Below are positions 1-8,502 of a DNA stretch of 23,518 nucleotides, in pieces; position 1 is the stretch's first letter, and each line of letters starts with the position of its first letter. The DNA comes from Acrasis kona (lineage: Eukaryota; Heterolobosea; Eutetramitea; Acrasida; Acrasidae), in the NCBI GenBank assembly GCA_026419775.2, contig JAOPGA020001654.1, positions 1-23,518 of the forward strand, in the 5' to 3' direction. The position numbers were made by a program, and so were the translations under genes. The notes under the pieces are model-generated. The model was not told the DNA's origin. It did not search any database and worked only from the letters and a program-made list of their open reading frames with translations.

Positions 1-63
1 TGACGCAACAATGTCACAACAGAACATTTAAAAGCCAAGTAAGAAAGTGAAGAACTTCAAAAT

Positions 64-1368
64 TTATTCATTTTTTTCAGAGAACCAATTTGGAATCACA
101 ACCTCGGCGTATTTTATGAAGTCCTTCGAGGTACAGAATCTTTGGAATGAATCCCTCATCAACATGTCCTTTATATCCTTAGAGGCATGGAGGAAACTAT
201 GACCTTCAAATTGTTCAAAAGAAGTGGGTTGAAGAATGGATTTGATAACACTACTACGGGTCCTGCTACTTAAATTCAAACTTCTTGGAGATTGTTCGGA
301 GATGAAATTATTTAAAATGTGTTCCTCTAATTTCTTTGCCTTCTCTAGGTTTTTCGCTTCAAAAAGTTGCTTCAACTCTTCCATGTCAATCAAGAATTCC
401 AAACTTTCTTCAGCATATTCTTTTTTCAAGTGACCTGTGAATAAGCCTCGTAGTTTCTTGTCATTCAAAGTAAGTTCAAACACCCTTCCGACATGATCGC
501 TGACAAATCTTAAAAATGACTCCTGGTGAGTGCTTTGTGAAAAGTAAAACTGTACAATATCTAAAACGTTGCGAGGGTCAACTCTTTCGAACATTCCGAA
601 TCCAGTTTTAATGTGAGTGGGAGAACACCACCTATAAACTACATCTCCTTTCTGATTCAAGACCACAATACCAGGCTGGGATATTCCATCCTTGTGATGA
701 GGTTCATACATGTTGGTGTGTCCGATGGCAGATTTAATAATGCGGGACATGATGTTGAATGCACGACCATTTTTTTTGGACACCTTTATGTCATACTTTT
801 TAGCAAGTACGTTTTTACAATCACTAATAAACTGGTAATCTGTATCTGTTTCTTGTTTCATCTCGTCCACATACTGCTGAGACTGTGAACACACTGCATA
901 AGCATCTCCACCCATGCTACGTATCTCTCTGACGACGTGATTGACTTCTCTCAGGTAGACAGCGCACATACCGCACCAAGTTCCTCTATAAAACACAAGA
1001 ACAGTGAATTTTGATTTTGGTACAATGTTGGATAACCATTTTTTTCTGTCCGAATGTTTTTGAATAGACTCTATTTGTGAAGTGCATGTTTCACACTTGG
1101 CTCCTAAAGCTTCAGCATGACCACATGTACCGTTCTTTTGCCTTTGGTATTCGTCCATAATATATCCACGATAAACCTTGCCATCAGATATATCACTATC
1201 AATCACCTCCTGGAGCTCATCTATTTTCTTCTTTATCAAAAGCGACTCATCTTGGTTTGTGCAGGACGCTAGTTTCTTCTCTAGATCCAACAACTTTTCA
1301 ACATCATAGTAAGCTTTCACTATGGGTTGTTGAAACTTGTTCTTATACTCTTGTATGTTGCAACTCAT
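64..1368 (-). CDS. Peroxiredoxin-like (AhpC/TSA) domain fused to an RGS domain
   Basis: Single-exon protein of 434 aa, starting at the ATG at 1366-1368 and ending in TAA at 64-66. Residues about 118-270 form a thioredoxin-fold AhpC/TSA-type domain: the strand FTVLVFYRGTWCGMC holds a CxxC pair (C132, C135) where the family has its redox cysteine, and a PGIVVLNQKGDVVYR strand follows. Upstream, C82, C92 and C95 could form a further thiol or metal site. Residues about 300-418 match an RGS domain (VFELTLNDKKLRGLF, EYAEESLEFLIDMEEL, NLSSRTR, MLMRDSFQRFC). RGS domains speed GTP hydrolysis by G-alpha subunits, so the inferred role is redox-responsive G-protein regulation in the cytosol; no signal peptide or membrane segment is seen. 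The CxxC could instead make it a non-peroxidatic reductase. Domain calls are firm; the joint function is inference. Confidence 0.85.
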   Translation of the reverse strand: MSCNIQEYKNKFQQPIVKAYYDVEKLLDLEKKLASCTNQDESLLIKKKIDELQEVIDSDISDGKVYRGYIMDEYQRQKNGTCGHAEALGAKCETCTSQIESIQKHSDRKKWLSNIVPKSKFTVLVFYRGTWCGMCAVYLREVNHVVREIRSMGGDAYAVCSQSQQYVDEMKQETDTDYQFISDCKNVLAKKYDIKVSKKNGRAFNIMSRIIKSAIGHTNMYEPHHKDGISQPGIVVLNQKGDVVYRWCSPTHIKTGFGMFERVDPRNVLDIVQFYFSQSTHQESFLRFVSDHVGRVFELTLNDKKLRGLFTGHLKKEYAEESLEFLIDMEELKQLFEAKNLEKAKKLEEHILNNFISEQSPRSLNLSSRTRSSVIKSILQPTSFEQFEGHSFLHASKDIKDMLMRDSFQRFCTSKDFIKYAEVVIPNWFSEKNE

Positions 1369-2167
1369 GGATGTTTAATTGTATTTTGGAAAAACTACTA
1401 TTAGGCTATTTTTTAAACAAATTTGACAACCTTCAAATGTCCGTTCAGCAAGATGATAATATACATAAAAAAGGACAATTTGTATAATAACACTCCTGCA
1501 CCTCCACACATCTCAGCTAAATTCGGAATTGGTAGATTGAACAAGTGGAACATAGAGGACGGAATCTTAATAACTACCCGTAACAGTTGTTGCGGAGGAA
1601 ACAAAAATTTTTATTTTTCTAAACTTGGCAGTCAATGTACCACGAAATTTGAAGAATGAAGAGTGTCTGTTCATTGGAACATATTGCAACCTCTTTGTTG
1701 CTCGCTATCTTTGTTGTAAGTGTTGTGATGTGTATAAACATGTTTTGCTCGTTTCATTAATCTATTTTTCCACATTTTGTTTTGAAACGGATTTAAGTAT
1801 TGTTATTCGTATTATGCATTAATGTATTATACGAAAATGACTTTTTTAATTTTAATTCCTGACGTTGGTATCCTAACGCCTAGGTTATAGCGAAATCAGT
1901 TCGTAAGAGAGAACCCTAAATAAGAGGCATGAAGTTGTAATTAATGGTCGATGATTTCCGTATGTATTCCAAATGATTTAAAGTTTTCGCATCGCCGTCG
2001 TTGAATATTCGTATATCTTTGTTTTTAATCCTTCTGCTACCGTACACAGTCATAACCGACGATGATATACATTGTCACTGTTCTTTTCTCCGTGATAGTT
2101 TTACAAAGTTGCCTGAACATGTTTCAACAAGAGAAGGAAGTGTTGAGCATTCAAACAAATGTTTATT
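1369..2167. other. Intergenic region, no supported gene
   Basis: About 800 nt between two minus-strand genes: the 3' end of the ECHDC3-like gene and the start of the Prx-RGS gene. Short open frames overlap on both strands at 1413-1659 without recognisable domains, clear splice signals or family motifs. The part at 1840-2160 was read for snRNA, snoRNA and tRNA signatures and none was convincing. It presumably contains the Prx-RGS promoter. Confidence 0.5.
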
Positions 2168-3049
2168 TTAGTTTTTAAAGTTTGGACTTCTTTTTTGTAT
2201 AAATGCATCTATTCCCTCTTTGCAATCCTCCTCTGACATGTTGTTGGTCATCACTTGACAACCAAATTTATAGGCGTCGTCAATGTTCATATCCACTTGT
2301 GCATAAAAAGAACGTTTTCCTATTCGCAATGTTTCTAGACTAGCCTGAGCGATGTTGGTTGCCATTTGACGAACCACATCCTCTAATTCTTCTGGTTGAA
2401 CGACTTTATTTACAAGACCATGTTGTAACGCCTCCTGTGCAGAGATTGGCGTACCAGTAAACAACATTTCTAATGCTTTTTTTCTACTTAAAGATCTCGA
2501 GATGCTTATTCCTGGTGTTGTGCAGAACAAACCGATTTTGACTCCAGGAGTCGCAAACTGTGCATTACTCGAGCAAACTGCAAGATCACATGCACCAACT
2601 ATTTGACAACCGGCAGCAGTGGCTAATCCTTGGACTTGAGCAATAACTGGTTGGTCGAGAGTCCGGATCGACTCCATTAAATCATTGCAAAGTTGGAAAC
2701 TTTCAGAATGAAATTTAGTATCATTTGCCCTAATGATGTTAGTAATGTGATAAGGGTATTAAAAGCTAAACCTTAATTCCTTCAAATCGTGACCAGAGCA
2801 GAAAACTGGACCCTCACTATATAATACAACAACCTTTGGTATTTCATTTTTGCGTTCGCTATTATTCGAAACCTCTTTTATTTGCTTCAACTGGTCCACT
2901 ACATCCTTCATGACTTTATACGATAGCGCATTTCTTTTTGTTGGATTGTCTATTTTGATCATTTTTATAACATGGGAAGGCACCGCACCACTACTAACGC
3001 TGTATAACCTGCTCATCATAAACGACATGGTGTGGGGGGATCGGATCAT
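2168..3049 (-). CDS. ECHDC3: Enoyl-CoA hydratase/isomerase-family protein, ECHDC3-like, probably mitochondrial
   Basis: Two exons, 3049-2772 and 2729-2168, give 279 aa. The 42-nt intron (2771-2730) starts GTTTAG, has a TTACTAACA branch site and ends ATTAG. The join reads GHDLKELRAND, close to the GHDLKEL segment of ECHDC3 proteins. The crotonase fold is clear: oxyanion-hole segments at GHDLKEL and GLATAAGCQIV, then FATPGVKIGLFCTTPG and ALEMLFTGTPISAQEALQHG. The two glutamates that do catalysis in classical enoyl-CoA hydratase are not in their usual places (Q after AAGC, K in PGVKIG), as in the ECHDC3 subgroup, so simple hydratase activity is unlikely. ECHDC3 is a mitochondrial protein linked to fatty-acid metabolism. 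The N-terminus (MIRSPHTMSFMMSRLYSV) is basic and hydroxylated, like a presequence; the ATG at 3028-3026 is an alternative start. Confidence 0.85.
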
Positions 3050-4089
3050 TTTTTGTTGATTGATTAACTGGTCAACAATGAACAAAACGAAAATGATTGA
3101 GCAATGTCATAACAAGATGCCACCCACATCAAACAATTCCAAGCAGTTACACCAGACAAAAAGTCGAAGCAAATCAAATTGCGGATTATATAAAGAGAAT
3201 GAATATGAAGATGTGGTATTACTCCGACCAGATGATGCAACCAACCACATTCTGATTCACAATTCAACATTATCACAAACAATATCATACTAATCAACCG
3301 ACCCTAAATATAAATAGAAATGATGAAGATGACTGCTGCAACTTCAACTGCTTCTGATATTATACTAATTGCCGACAGATACCAAACCGCCAGACACAGA
3401 CGATTGTAAAATTGATTTCTGCAGAATATTTAAACGATCAGCACATGAGGAAGGGCGTTCATACATTCAAAAAGAATCTGACAATAGAACTAGTATAGTT
3501 ACCCATATAAAAATGTTCTTCGATACCGGGACTTCCGTATTTTTATTATCGAACCCGGGTCTAGAGAGTGAGAGTCTCTCATCCTTCATGGCAGATGAAA
3601 ACCACTGGACTATATCGAAGTTGCATTGTTTTTTGGTTATTGTGACTACAATAGTAAAATATTCAATTAATGATACCTATGATGGTGGACTCCTTATAGA
3701 ACAGGATTCGCTTTTGACACGCATGACGTCTGATCTGATCAACAATGGTACGTACGTTTGCACCATCTTGAAAATTTACCTTCAAAACATAAGCGGTACC
3801 TGAATGTCAATTTATACTGGACAGTGATAGATACGGTAATAAATTTTGATTAGTCAATCTTTTTATACAAATGTTCGAGTTGCTTTTCCGACATTTTAAT
3901 AAAATTCAATCATTACAATCCACTAGCCCAGATAAAGGTCACCCTTTGAAGGGTCGTCCAGAATAAGCTTTCAGTTAGGAGAAACTCTTTCTATGTTTGG
4001 TATAAAAAAATTGATAAGGCTAACCTAGGAACTAATAAATAGGATTAATAGAAACAATGAATTATCATCACACTCAAATATAAAAGAGC
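3050..4089. other. Region with unrecognised open frames (3078-3296 and 3369-3803, plus)
   Basis: Two plus-strand open frames lie here. One starts at the ATG at 3078 and ends at 3293-3296. The other, 3369-3803, has no ATG near its start; its first in-frame ATG is at about 3513. TACTAAT motifs followed by AG at 3289-3318 and 3363-3378 resemble intron 3' ends, but no GT lies 30-45 nt upstream of the acceptors as in the other introns here, so no spliced model holds. The second frame contains DTGTS, an aspartic-protease-like motif, without other support. An AATAAA-type signal occurs at about 3838. A TATA-like stretch at 4001-4008 may serve the gene starting at 4090. Confidence 0.3.
4001..4008 (+). 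promoter_or_regulatory. TATA-like element upstream of the sedolisin-CAP gene
   Basis: TATAAAAA lies about 80-90 nt upstream of the ATG at 4090, in an otherwise mixed-composition leader. A second TATAAAA at 4079-4085 is too close to the start codon to act as a TATA box for it. AT-rich chance matches are common here, so this is only suggestive. Confidence 0.25.
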
Positions 4090-5835
4090 ATGAGAACAGT
4101 CGTGTTGTTAGTCATCATCTTTCTTGCTACATTCGCAACTTCAATGCGATTCATAAGAGCACCAGTGCCCACAAGAACAACAGAGGCGAGACCATTCATT
4201 GTGTACTCAGACACAACCATAGACCCCAACGACCGCACTCGCTCTCCAACTGCAAGTTACCTTACTCCATCGCAACTACGTTCAGTCTACAACCTACCAA
4301 CTTCTCCTACTGCTGGTTCAGGAAAAACAATTGGAATAGTTGTTGCCTTTGGTGCATCTACTATCGAAAGTGACTTTGCCTACTTTAACAACTACTTTAA
4401 CCTACCAGAGTGCACTAGCGCTAATGGGTGCTTCAGAAAAGTTAATCAAACAGGAGGTTCCTTGTACCCAGCAGATGACTCTGGATGGTCACAAGAAACT
4501 GCATTGGATGTAGAGTGGGCTCATGTCGTTGCACCTGGTGCTAGAATCTTACTAGTCGTTGCAAACAGTGCATACTCTAATGATTTGTCTGTTGCAATCA
4601 GTTACGCCGCAGACAACTCTGATTATGTGTCTATGAGCTTCGGTTCAATTGAGAATGCAAGAGTTACTTATGAATCATGTTTTACTAAGAGTACAGCTTC
4701 ATTCTTTGCTGCCACTGGAGACGACGGCGCACAACCCGGCGTCAGTTACCCCTCAACATCTCCACAAGTAGTCGCTGTCGGAGGAACCACTATTTATAGA
4801 GACAATGGAGTATTCTCTAGAGAAGACGCATGGAGCGGAAGTGGTGGAGGATGTTCTAAAGTCTTCAATGCCCCATACTTCCAAACATCTAATCCAAATT
4901 ACTCTTCTTTTAATTGCTCTGGACTAAGAACTGTTCCTGATGCATCGTACCTCGCGGACCCTTCCAGCGGTGTGTTAGTATATAGCACATCACAATCTAG
5001 TTGCACTAATGGTAACTGCTTCTACATTGTAGGTGGAACCAGTTTGGCAACTCCATTGTTTGCAGCAAGAGCTGCAGTTAGGGGTGACGTTGTGAAACCA
5101 TCCTATTTGTACCAAAACAATATCATCTATCGTGACATCACTTCCGGCAGTAATGGGTTCAGTGCTCGTGCAGGTTTAGATCAAGTAACTGGTCTAGGAT
5201 CATGGATAGGTGATTATGGTCAAAGTGGTACTACAACCGCTTCGCCTCCAACAACTACTACGACAGCAACTCCAACAACCACAAGAACACCTACTACTAC
5301 AAACTCTTTAACAACCAGAGTTGCAACTACTACCACCACACCTACCACAACTGCATCATCTTCAGTTGTTAATAGATTCACTACTCAAGAAATCACAGCA
5401 ATTGTAAATGCTCATAACCAAATCAGAACTGGAGTTGGTCTAACGGAGTTGGTTTCATGGAGCACAACTGTGGAGGACTTTGCTGTGTCCTACGCATCAC
5501 AATGTAAATCAAATGGCCAGTTAATGGCTCACAACCAGAACCGTTATCTAGCTGATGGCACTTATGTTGGAGAAAACATTTTCGCATCAACTAGTAGAGG
5601 CACGCTTACTGGTGTTGAAGCAGTCAATTCATGGGGATCAGAAAAAACATATTACAATTACACTTCTAATACATGCCAAAGTGGTCAACAATGTGGTCAC
5701 TATACACAAATTGTTTGGAGAACAAGCATCAACATTGGATGCGCACGTGTCAAGTGCTCCAACATTCAATACGGAAATACAATTTTATGTGATTATTCAC
5801 CAGGAGGTAATTATGTTGGAAGAAAACCATACTAG
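4090..5835 (+). CDS. Secreted sedolisin (S53) serine-carboxyl peptidase fused to a CAP/SCP domain
   Basis: Intronless, 581 aa. Residues 1-18 form a signal peptide (MRTVVLLVIIFLATFATS). Residues about 56-375 are a sedolisin catalytic domain. The ETALD motif supplies the Glu/Asp pair (E136, D140), ATGDDG the oxyanion Asp (D211), and GGTSLATP the nucleophile S318. RDITSG and GLDQVTGLG near the domain end match the family calcium site, so the enzyme looks active. A Thr/Pro-rich, probably O-glycosylated linker covers about 378-425. Residues about 430-581 are a CAP domain (CRISP/antigen 5/PR-1) with HYTQIVW and CDYSPGGNYVG signatures, H481, E495 and H537. Only about 40 residues separate the signal peptide from the mature-domain start (SYLTPSQLRSVYNLP), so the usual pro-kumamolisin propeptide of roughly 180 residues is absent. 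Likely a secreted digestive or defence protein. Confidence 0.93.
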   Translation: MRTVVLLVIIFLATFATSMRFIRAPVPTRTTEARPFIVYSDTTIDPNDRTRSPTASYLTPSQLRSVYNLPTSPTAGSGKTIGIVVAFGASTIESDFAYFNNYFNLPECTSANGCFRKVNQTGGSLYPADDSGWSQETALDVEWAHVVAPGARILLVVANSAYSNDLSVAISYAADNSDYVSMSFGSIENARVTYESCFTKSTASFFAATGDDGAQPGVSYPSTSPQVVAVGGTTIYRDNGVFSREDAWSGSGGGCSKVFNAPYFQTSNPNYSSFNCSGLRTVPDASYLADPSSGVLVYSTSQSSCTNGNCFYIVGGTSLATPLFAARAAVRGDVVKPSYLYQNNIIYRDITSGSNGFSARAGLDQVTGLGSWIGDYGQSGTTTASPPTTTTTATPTTTRTPTTTNSLTTRVATTTTTPTTTASSSVVNRFTTQEITAIVNAHNQIRTGVGLTELVSWSTTVEDFAVSYASQCKSNGQLMAHNQNRYLADGTYVGENIFASTSRGTLTGVEAVNSWGSEKTYYNYTSNTCQSGQQCGHYTQIVWRTSINIGCARVKCSNIQYGNTILCDYSPGGNYVGRKPY

Positions 5836-5883
5836 AGGTAATGAGTAGTGAGTGAGTCATGTGTAAATACATTTTTGTGACTT

Positions 5884-6060
5884 TCAATAAATCGTGTTCT
5901 TGAAGTAGTTGTTGTTAATCTTGTTTGGAGGTTGATACCCAATAAAGACTGCCTGAAATAGCTCAAACATCTCCTGCTCCAGAAGATTGTCTGGAATTGA
6001 ATTAAAATTCGTATACTAACCATTGCTGAACACGTCAATGTAGCATTCGATGTTGTTCAT
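5884..6060 (-). CDS. Small two-exon gene, 48 aa, unknown
   Basis: Exons 6060-6021 and 5990-5884 are joined by a 30-nt GT...AG intron (GTTAGT...TTCCAG) and give an in-frame 48-aa protein beginning MNNIECYIDVFSND and ending NNYFKNTIY. It is acidic and partly helical in look, with no domain I recognise. The reading frame stays open further upstream, past the ATG, towards the tRNA-Tyr gene, so it might be the 3' end of something longer, although the tRNA leaves little room. It runs tail-to-tail with the sedolisin-CAP gene, with 48 nt between stop codons; the AATAAA at 5887-5892 probably serves that gene. Support is only frame and splice consistency. Confidence 0.35.
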
Positions 6061-6140
6061 CTCATTAGCGCGAAACTTTACAAAAGAATTCTTTGTTTGG
6101 AAAAAGATAATTTCAAATATAACAAAAAATAGTAAAATAT

Positions 6141-6232
6141 CCGACCTGCCGGAATCGAACCAGCGACTTCATGATGTTTTAACACTACAGTCACGCACTC
6201 TATGTTGCAAAAACCAACTGAGTTAAGGTCGG
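6141..6232 (-). tRNA. tRNA-Tyr(GUA) with a D-loop insertion and a 37/38 intron
   Basis: The 92-nt gene folds as a tyrosine tRNA. The acceptor stem CCGACCT/AGGTCGG has the C1-G72 pair typical of eukaryotic tRNA-Tyr. The D-stem is ACTC/GAGT, the anticodon stem CGTGA/TCATG with one G-U, and the T-arm GCTGG-TTCGATT-CCGGC. The anticodon loop CTGTAG...A contains GTA. Two extra segments interrupt it: 9 nt between positions 37 and 38 (6176-6184), the standard eukaryotic site, and 11 nt in the D-loop after the GGT (6202-6212). Removing both leaves 72 nt with all standard positions filled. T-runs for Pol III termination follow the gene on the minus strand (TTTT, then TTTTTT). It lies between the adenosine kinase and sedolisin-CAP genes. 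Confidence 0.9.
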
Positions 6233-6286
6233 AATATGGATTCCTAATAAGTTTAAAATGTTGGTATAATTATAAATCACAGGAAT

Positions 6287-7409
6287 TTAATTTTTATCAT
6301 CAAGTTTAAATGCAGGCTCTTTTTTAAAGTGACACCCCACCTCACCCAACACCGATACAGAACAGTAAATGGCACATTCAATGCATTCCTCAATTGTCTT
6401 ATTAAAAGTCAAACCAGCCACGAACCCTCCCATAAATGAATCTCCTGCACCTAAGTAACTTAATACATTATGATATCATTATACTACTCACCATTTGTAT
6501 CCGCCACAAAATCTTCTTTAATATTACGTGCATCATATTCTGTGCACTCGCCATCCACAGCCACAATAATTTTATCACAACCTTGTGTGAAAACGACTAC
6601 TCTGGGTCTTGAAGATTTATTTTTAATTTTGGAGGCACTCCTTGCTATATCAAGAATGTTGGTATGACCCCAACCCATCATATCATTCAACGCCTCAGCC
6701 TCCAGTTTATTACCGAACAAATAATTTACATGGGGCATAATTTCATTCAACTCTGATTTAAATTTGTGAACAATGAAGGTTGCTGCCAAGCTAAATGCAA
6801 GAATTTTATTATTTTCGGTTGAATAGATAGATTGCGATACAGCAGTATTAGGATTAATTGTGAGAAGAAAACCAGTTGAAACAATTATATCTGAATTTTT
6901 CAATGCATTAGATATTTGTTCGCTTTGATAATGACTCAGAAATGTTTCGCCATCTCTTCCGACAGCAATGTCAGTTAAAAGTGTTCTTTCTTTATTAGAT
7001 ACCATTACGGTACATGTTCCAGTCCTGCCACCTTCTTTTGTATAGTACATTACATTCACTCCCGACTCTTTCAGTTTTTGAGCCAACAACCCACCATAGT
7101 GGTCGTCCCCAATTACACCCATGTAGGTGCACACAGGTCTTGTTCTGTTCGATATCCATTGTATCGTTCTTAAAGTATTTAATGGGGAACTTCCTGGTCT
7201 GTAAGTACAATCTTCTTTTTTGATCAATTCAACACTTTTTTGAGATTAAGAATGAATGATCGCCAATTAGTTTACATTTTCATATGTTTCTCCTCTACAT
7301 GTGTGGTTGATCCTATTTTAAGGCCATTTCCAGTTACGAAATCTTCAGACACCGTACAAATGATATCTAACAGGCAACTCCCACAAGAAAACACACTCAA
7401 CTGCTCCAT
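6287..7409 (-). CDS. ADK: Adenosine kinase (PfkB family)
   Basis: Three exons, 7409-7276, 7234-6492 and 6450-6287, encode 346 aa, the usual adenosine kinase length. Both introns are 41 nt (GTAAAC...AAAAAG and GTGAGT...CTTAG) and keep the frame. The start MEQLSVFSCGSCLLDI corresponds to the family's N-terminal GNPLLDI strand. Next come the sugar-binding segment CTYRPGSSPLNTLRTIQW, MGVIGDDHYGG and a GRTGTCTVMVS strand. The PfkB signature DTNGAGDSFMGGF spans the second intron and carries the catalytic Asp; it is followed by the C-terminal helix ECIECAIYCSVSVLG. It phosphorylates adenosine to AMP in the purine salvage pathway, in the cytosol. It is divergent from histone H3, with 149 nt between start codons. 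The RPGSSPLN segment departs slightly from the usual GGATQN but keeps its length. Confidence 0.95.
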
Positions 7410-7558
7410 CCTTATCAAAGATTTTGTAATGATTAATTTCTAATACTTTCAAGTTGAGTCCCTTACACAACTTTATTTATCGTTACGGAACAGGTTGTCA
7501 CCCATTCATTCAAATAGCAATTATTTTGGTCGAATGTAAATATTGAAAAAAACACACA
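7410..7558. promoter_or_regulatory. Shared divergent promoter region, ADK / histone H3
   Basis: A 149-nt AT-rich spacer separates the two opposed start codons and must hold both promoters. No canonical TATA box or histone-specific element was recognised. An A-rich leader (GAAAAAAACACACA) precedes the H3 ATG. Confidence 0.5.
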
Positions 7559-7969
7559 ATGGCAAGAACAAAACAGACAGCACGTAAATCAACTGGTGGA
7601 AAGGCACCACGTAAACAACTTGCCAGCAAGGCAGCAAAGAAGACAGCACCCTCATCCGGTGGTCTTAAGAAGCCCCACAGATACAAGCCAGGAACTGTTG
7701 CACTACGTGAAATCCGTCGTTACCAAAAGAGCACAGAACTTTTAATTCGCAGAGCTCCCTTCCAACGTTTGGTTCGTGAGATTGCACAAGACTACAAGTC
7801 AGATTTACGTTTCCAACAATCTGCTGTTGATGCCCTGCAAGAAGCATCAGAAGCATACCTTGTTGGTCTATTTGAGGACACCAACTTGTGCGCCATTCAC
7901 GCAAAGAGAGTCACAATTATGCCTAAAGATGTACAACTCGCCAGAAGAATCCGTGGTGAACGCAGTTAA
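7559..7969 (+). CDS. H3: Histone H3
   Basis: Intronless, 136 codons including the initiator Met, collinear with canonical H3. The tail starts [18 protein letters not shown], and K4, K9, K14, K18, K23, K27 and K36 are all present. The globular part keeps [39 protein letters not shown] and [15 protein letters not shown]. Changes from animal or plant H3 include T22S, R26K, S28T, an SSGGL segment in place of ATGGV at 31-35, A at the position after RR in the alphaN-alpha1 region, and D in AVDALQEA. It is the core nucleosomal H3. No histone 3' stem-loop follows the stop codon; an AATAAA at about 8045-8050 suggests a polyadenylated, possibly replication-independent transcript. No H4 gene is adjacent. 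Confidence 0.98.
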   Translation: MARTKQTARKSTGGKAPRKQLASKAAKKTAPSSGGLKKPHRYKPGTVALREIRRYQKSTELLIRRAPFQRLVREIAQDYKSDLRFQQSAVDALQEASEAYLVGLFEDTNLCAIHAKRVTIMPKDVQLARRIRGERS

Positions 7970-8149
7970 AAACATTCAAACCCTAAATGTACCAAAGTAG
8001 AAACCTACAATATTTGTCTATAGCAACAACAATAACAACTAAAAAATAAAAAATACACATGTTTCAATAATTCTATATTTTTACTTCTCATTTACCTCTT
8101 GTGTTGTCGCTCATTGTTTAAAAAATCATAAACTTCACAAGTACAGGAT

Positions 8150-8454
8150 TCAATGGATAATTTGAAAGAAGAATACTATCCTCGTCGCTTCCAAAGAAAG
8201 ACTCATAATTGGTTCTGAAATGAATGGCTTCCCCACAACCCTACAAAAGCCTTCAACTGCCACCACATTCTTGGTGACGCCATGATTGTGTCGTATACGT
8301 GTTGAGGTATGATGTGGTGGGTGCAAATAAATCTTAATACAGGTTAAATCTCTGATGTGATTACCGTGACGCCTCTATGGAATAAATGGGTTTCCATTAT
8401 CTCCACTTTAGGATTTACGCCCAAATACGAGCAAACCATGAGACCACTGACCAT
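8150..8454 (-). CDS. Possible small two-exon gene, unknown
   Basis: A minus-strand model with exons 8454-8419 and 8374-8150 gives 86 aa. The 44-nt intron starts GTAAAT, ends CCATAG and is in phase. The product begins MVSGLMVCSYLGRRHGN and contains VTKNVVAVEGFCRVVGKP; I recognise no family. Its start would be 48 nt from the divergent gene at 8503. Other frames also read plausibly: a minus-strand frame near 8150-8235 contains NYESFFGSDEDSILL, and a plus-strand ATG at 8153 opens MDNLKEEYYPRRF. The true exon structure is therefore not settled, and the region may hold a different gene. Confidence 0.3.
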
Positions 8455-8502
8455 AATAATCTTGTTCGATGAGACACATTGAACATTATAATCAAAACAT
8501 CC

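Noticed and set aside
1413-1659. Overlapping open frames on both strands
   Set aside because: No domain, splice pattern or promoter support; typical of chance open frames.
3369-3803. DTGTS motif suggesting an aspartic protease
   Set aside because: Only five residues match. The second active-site motif, flap and disulfide pattern are missing, and the frame lacks a start codon or workable introns.
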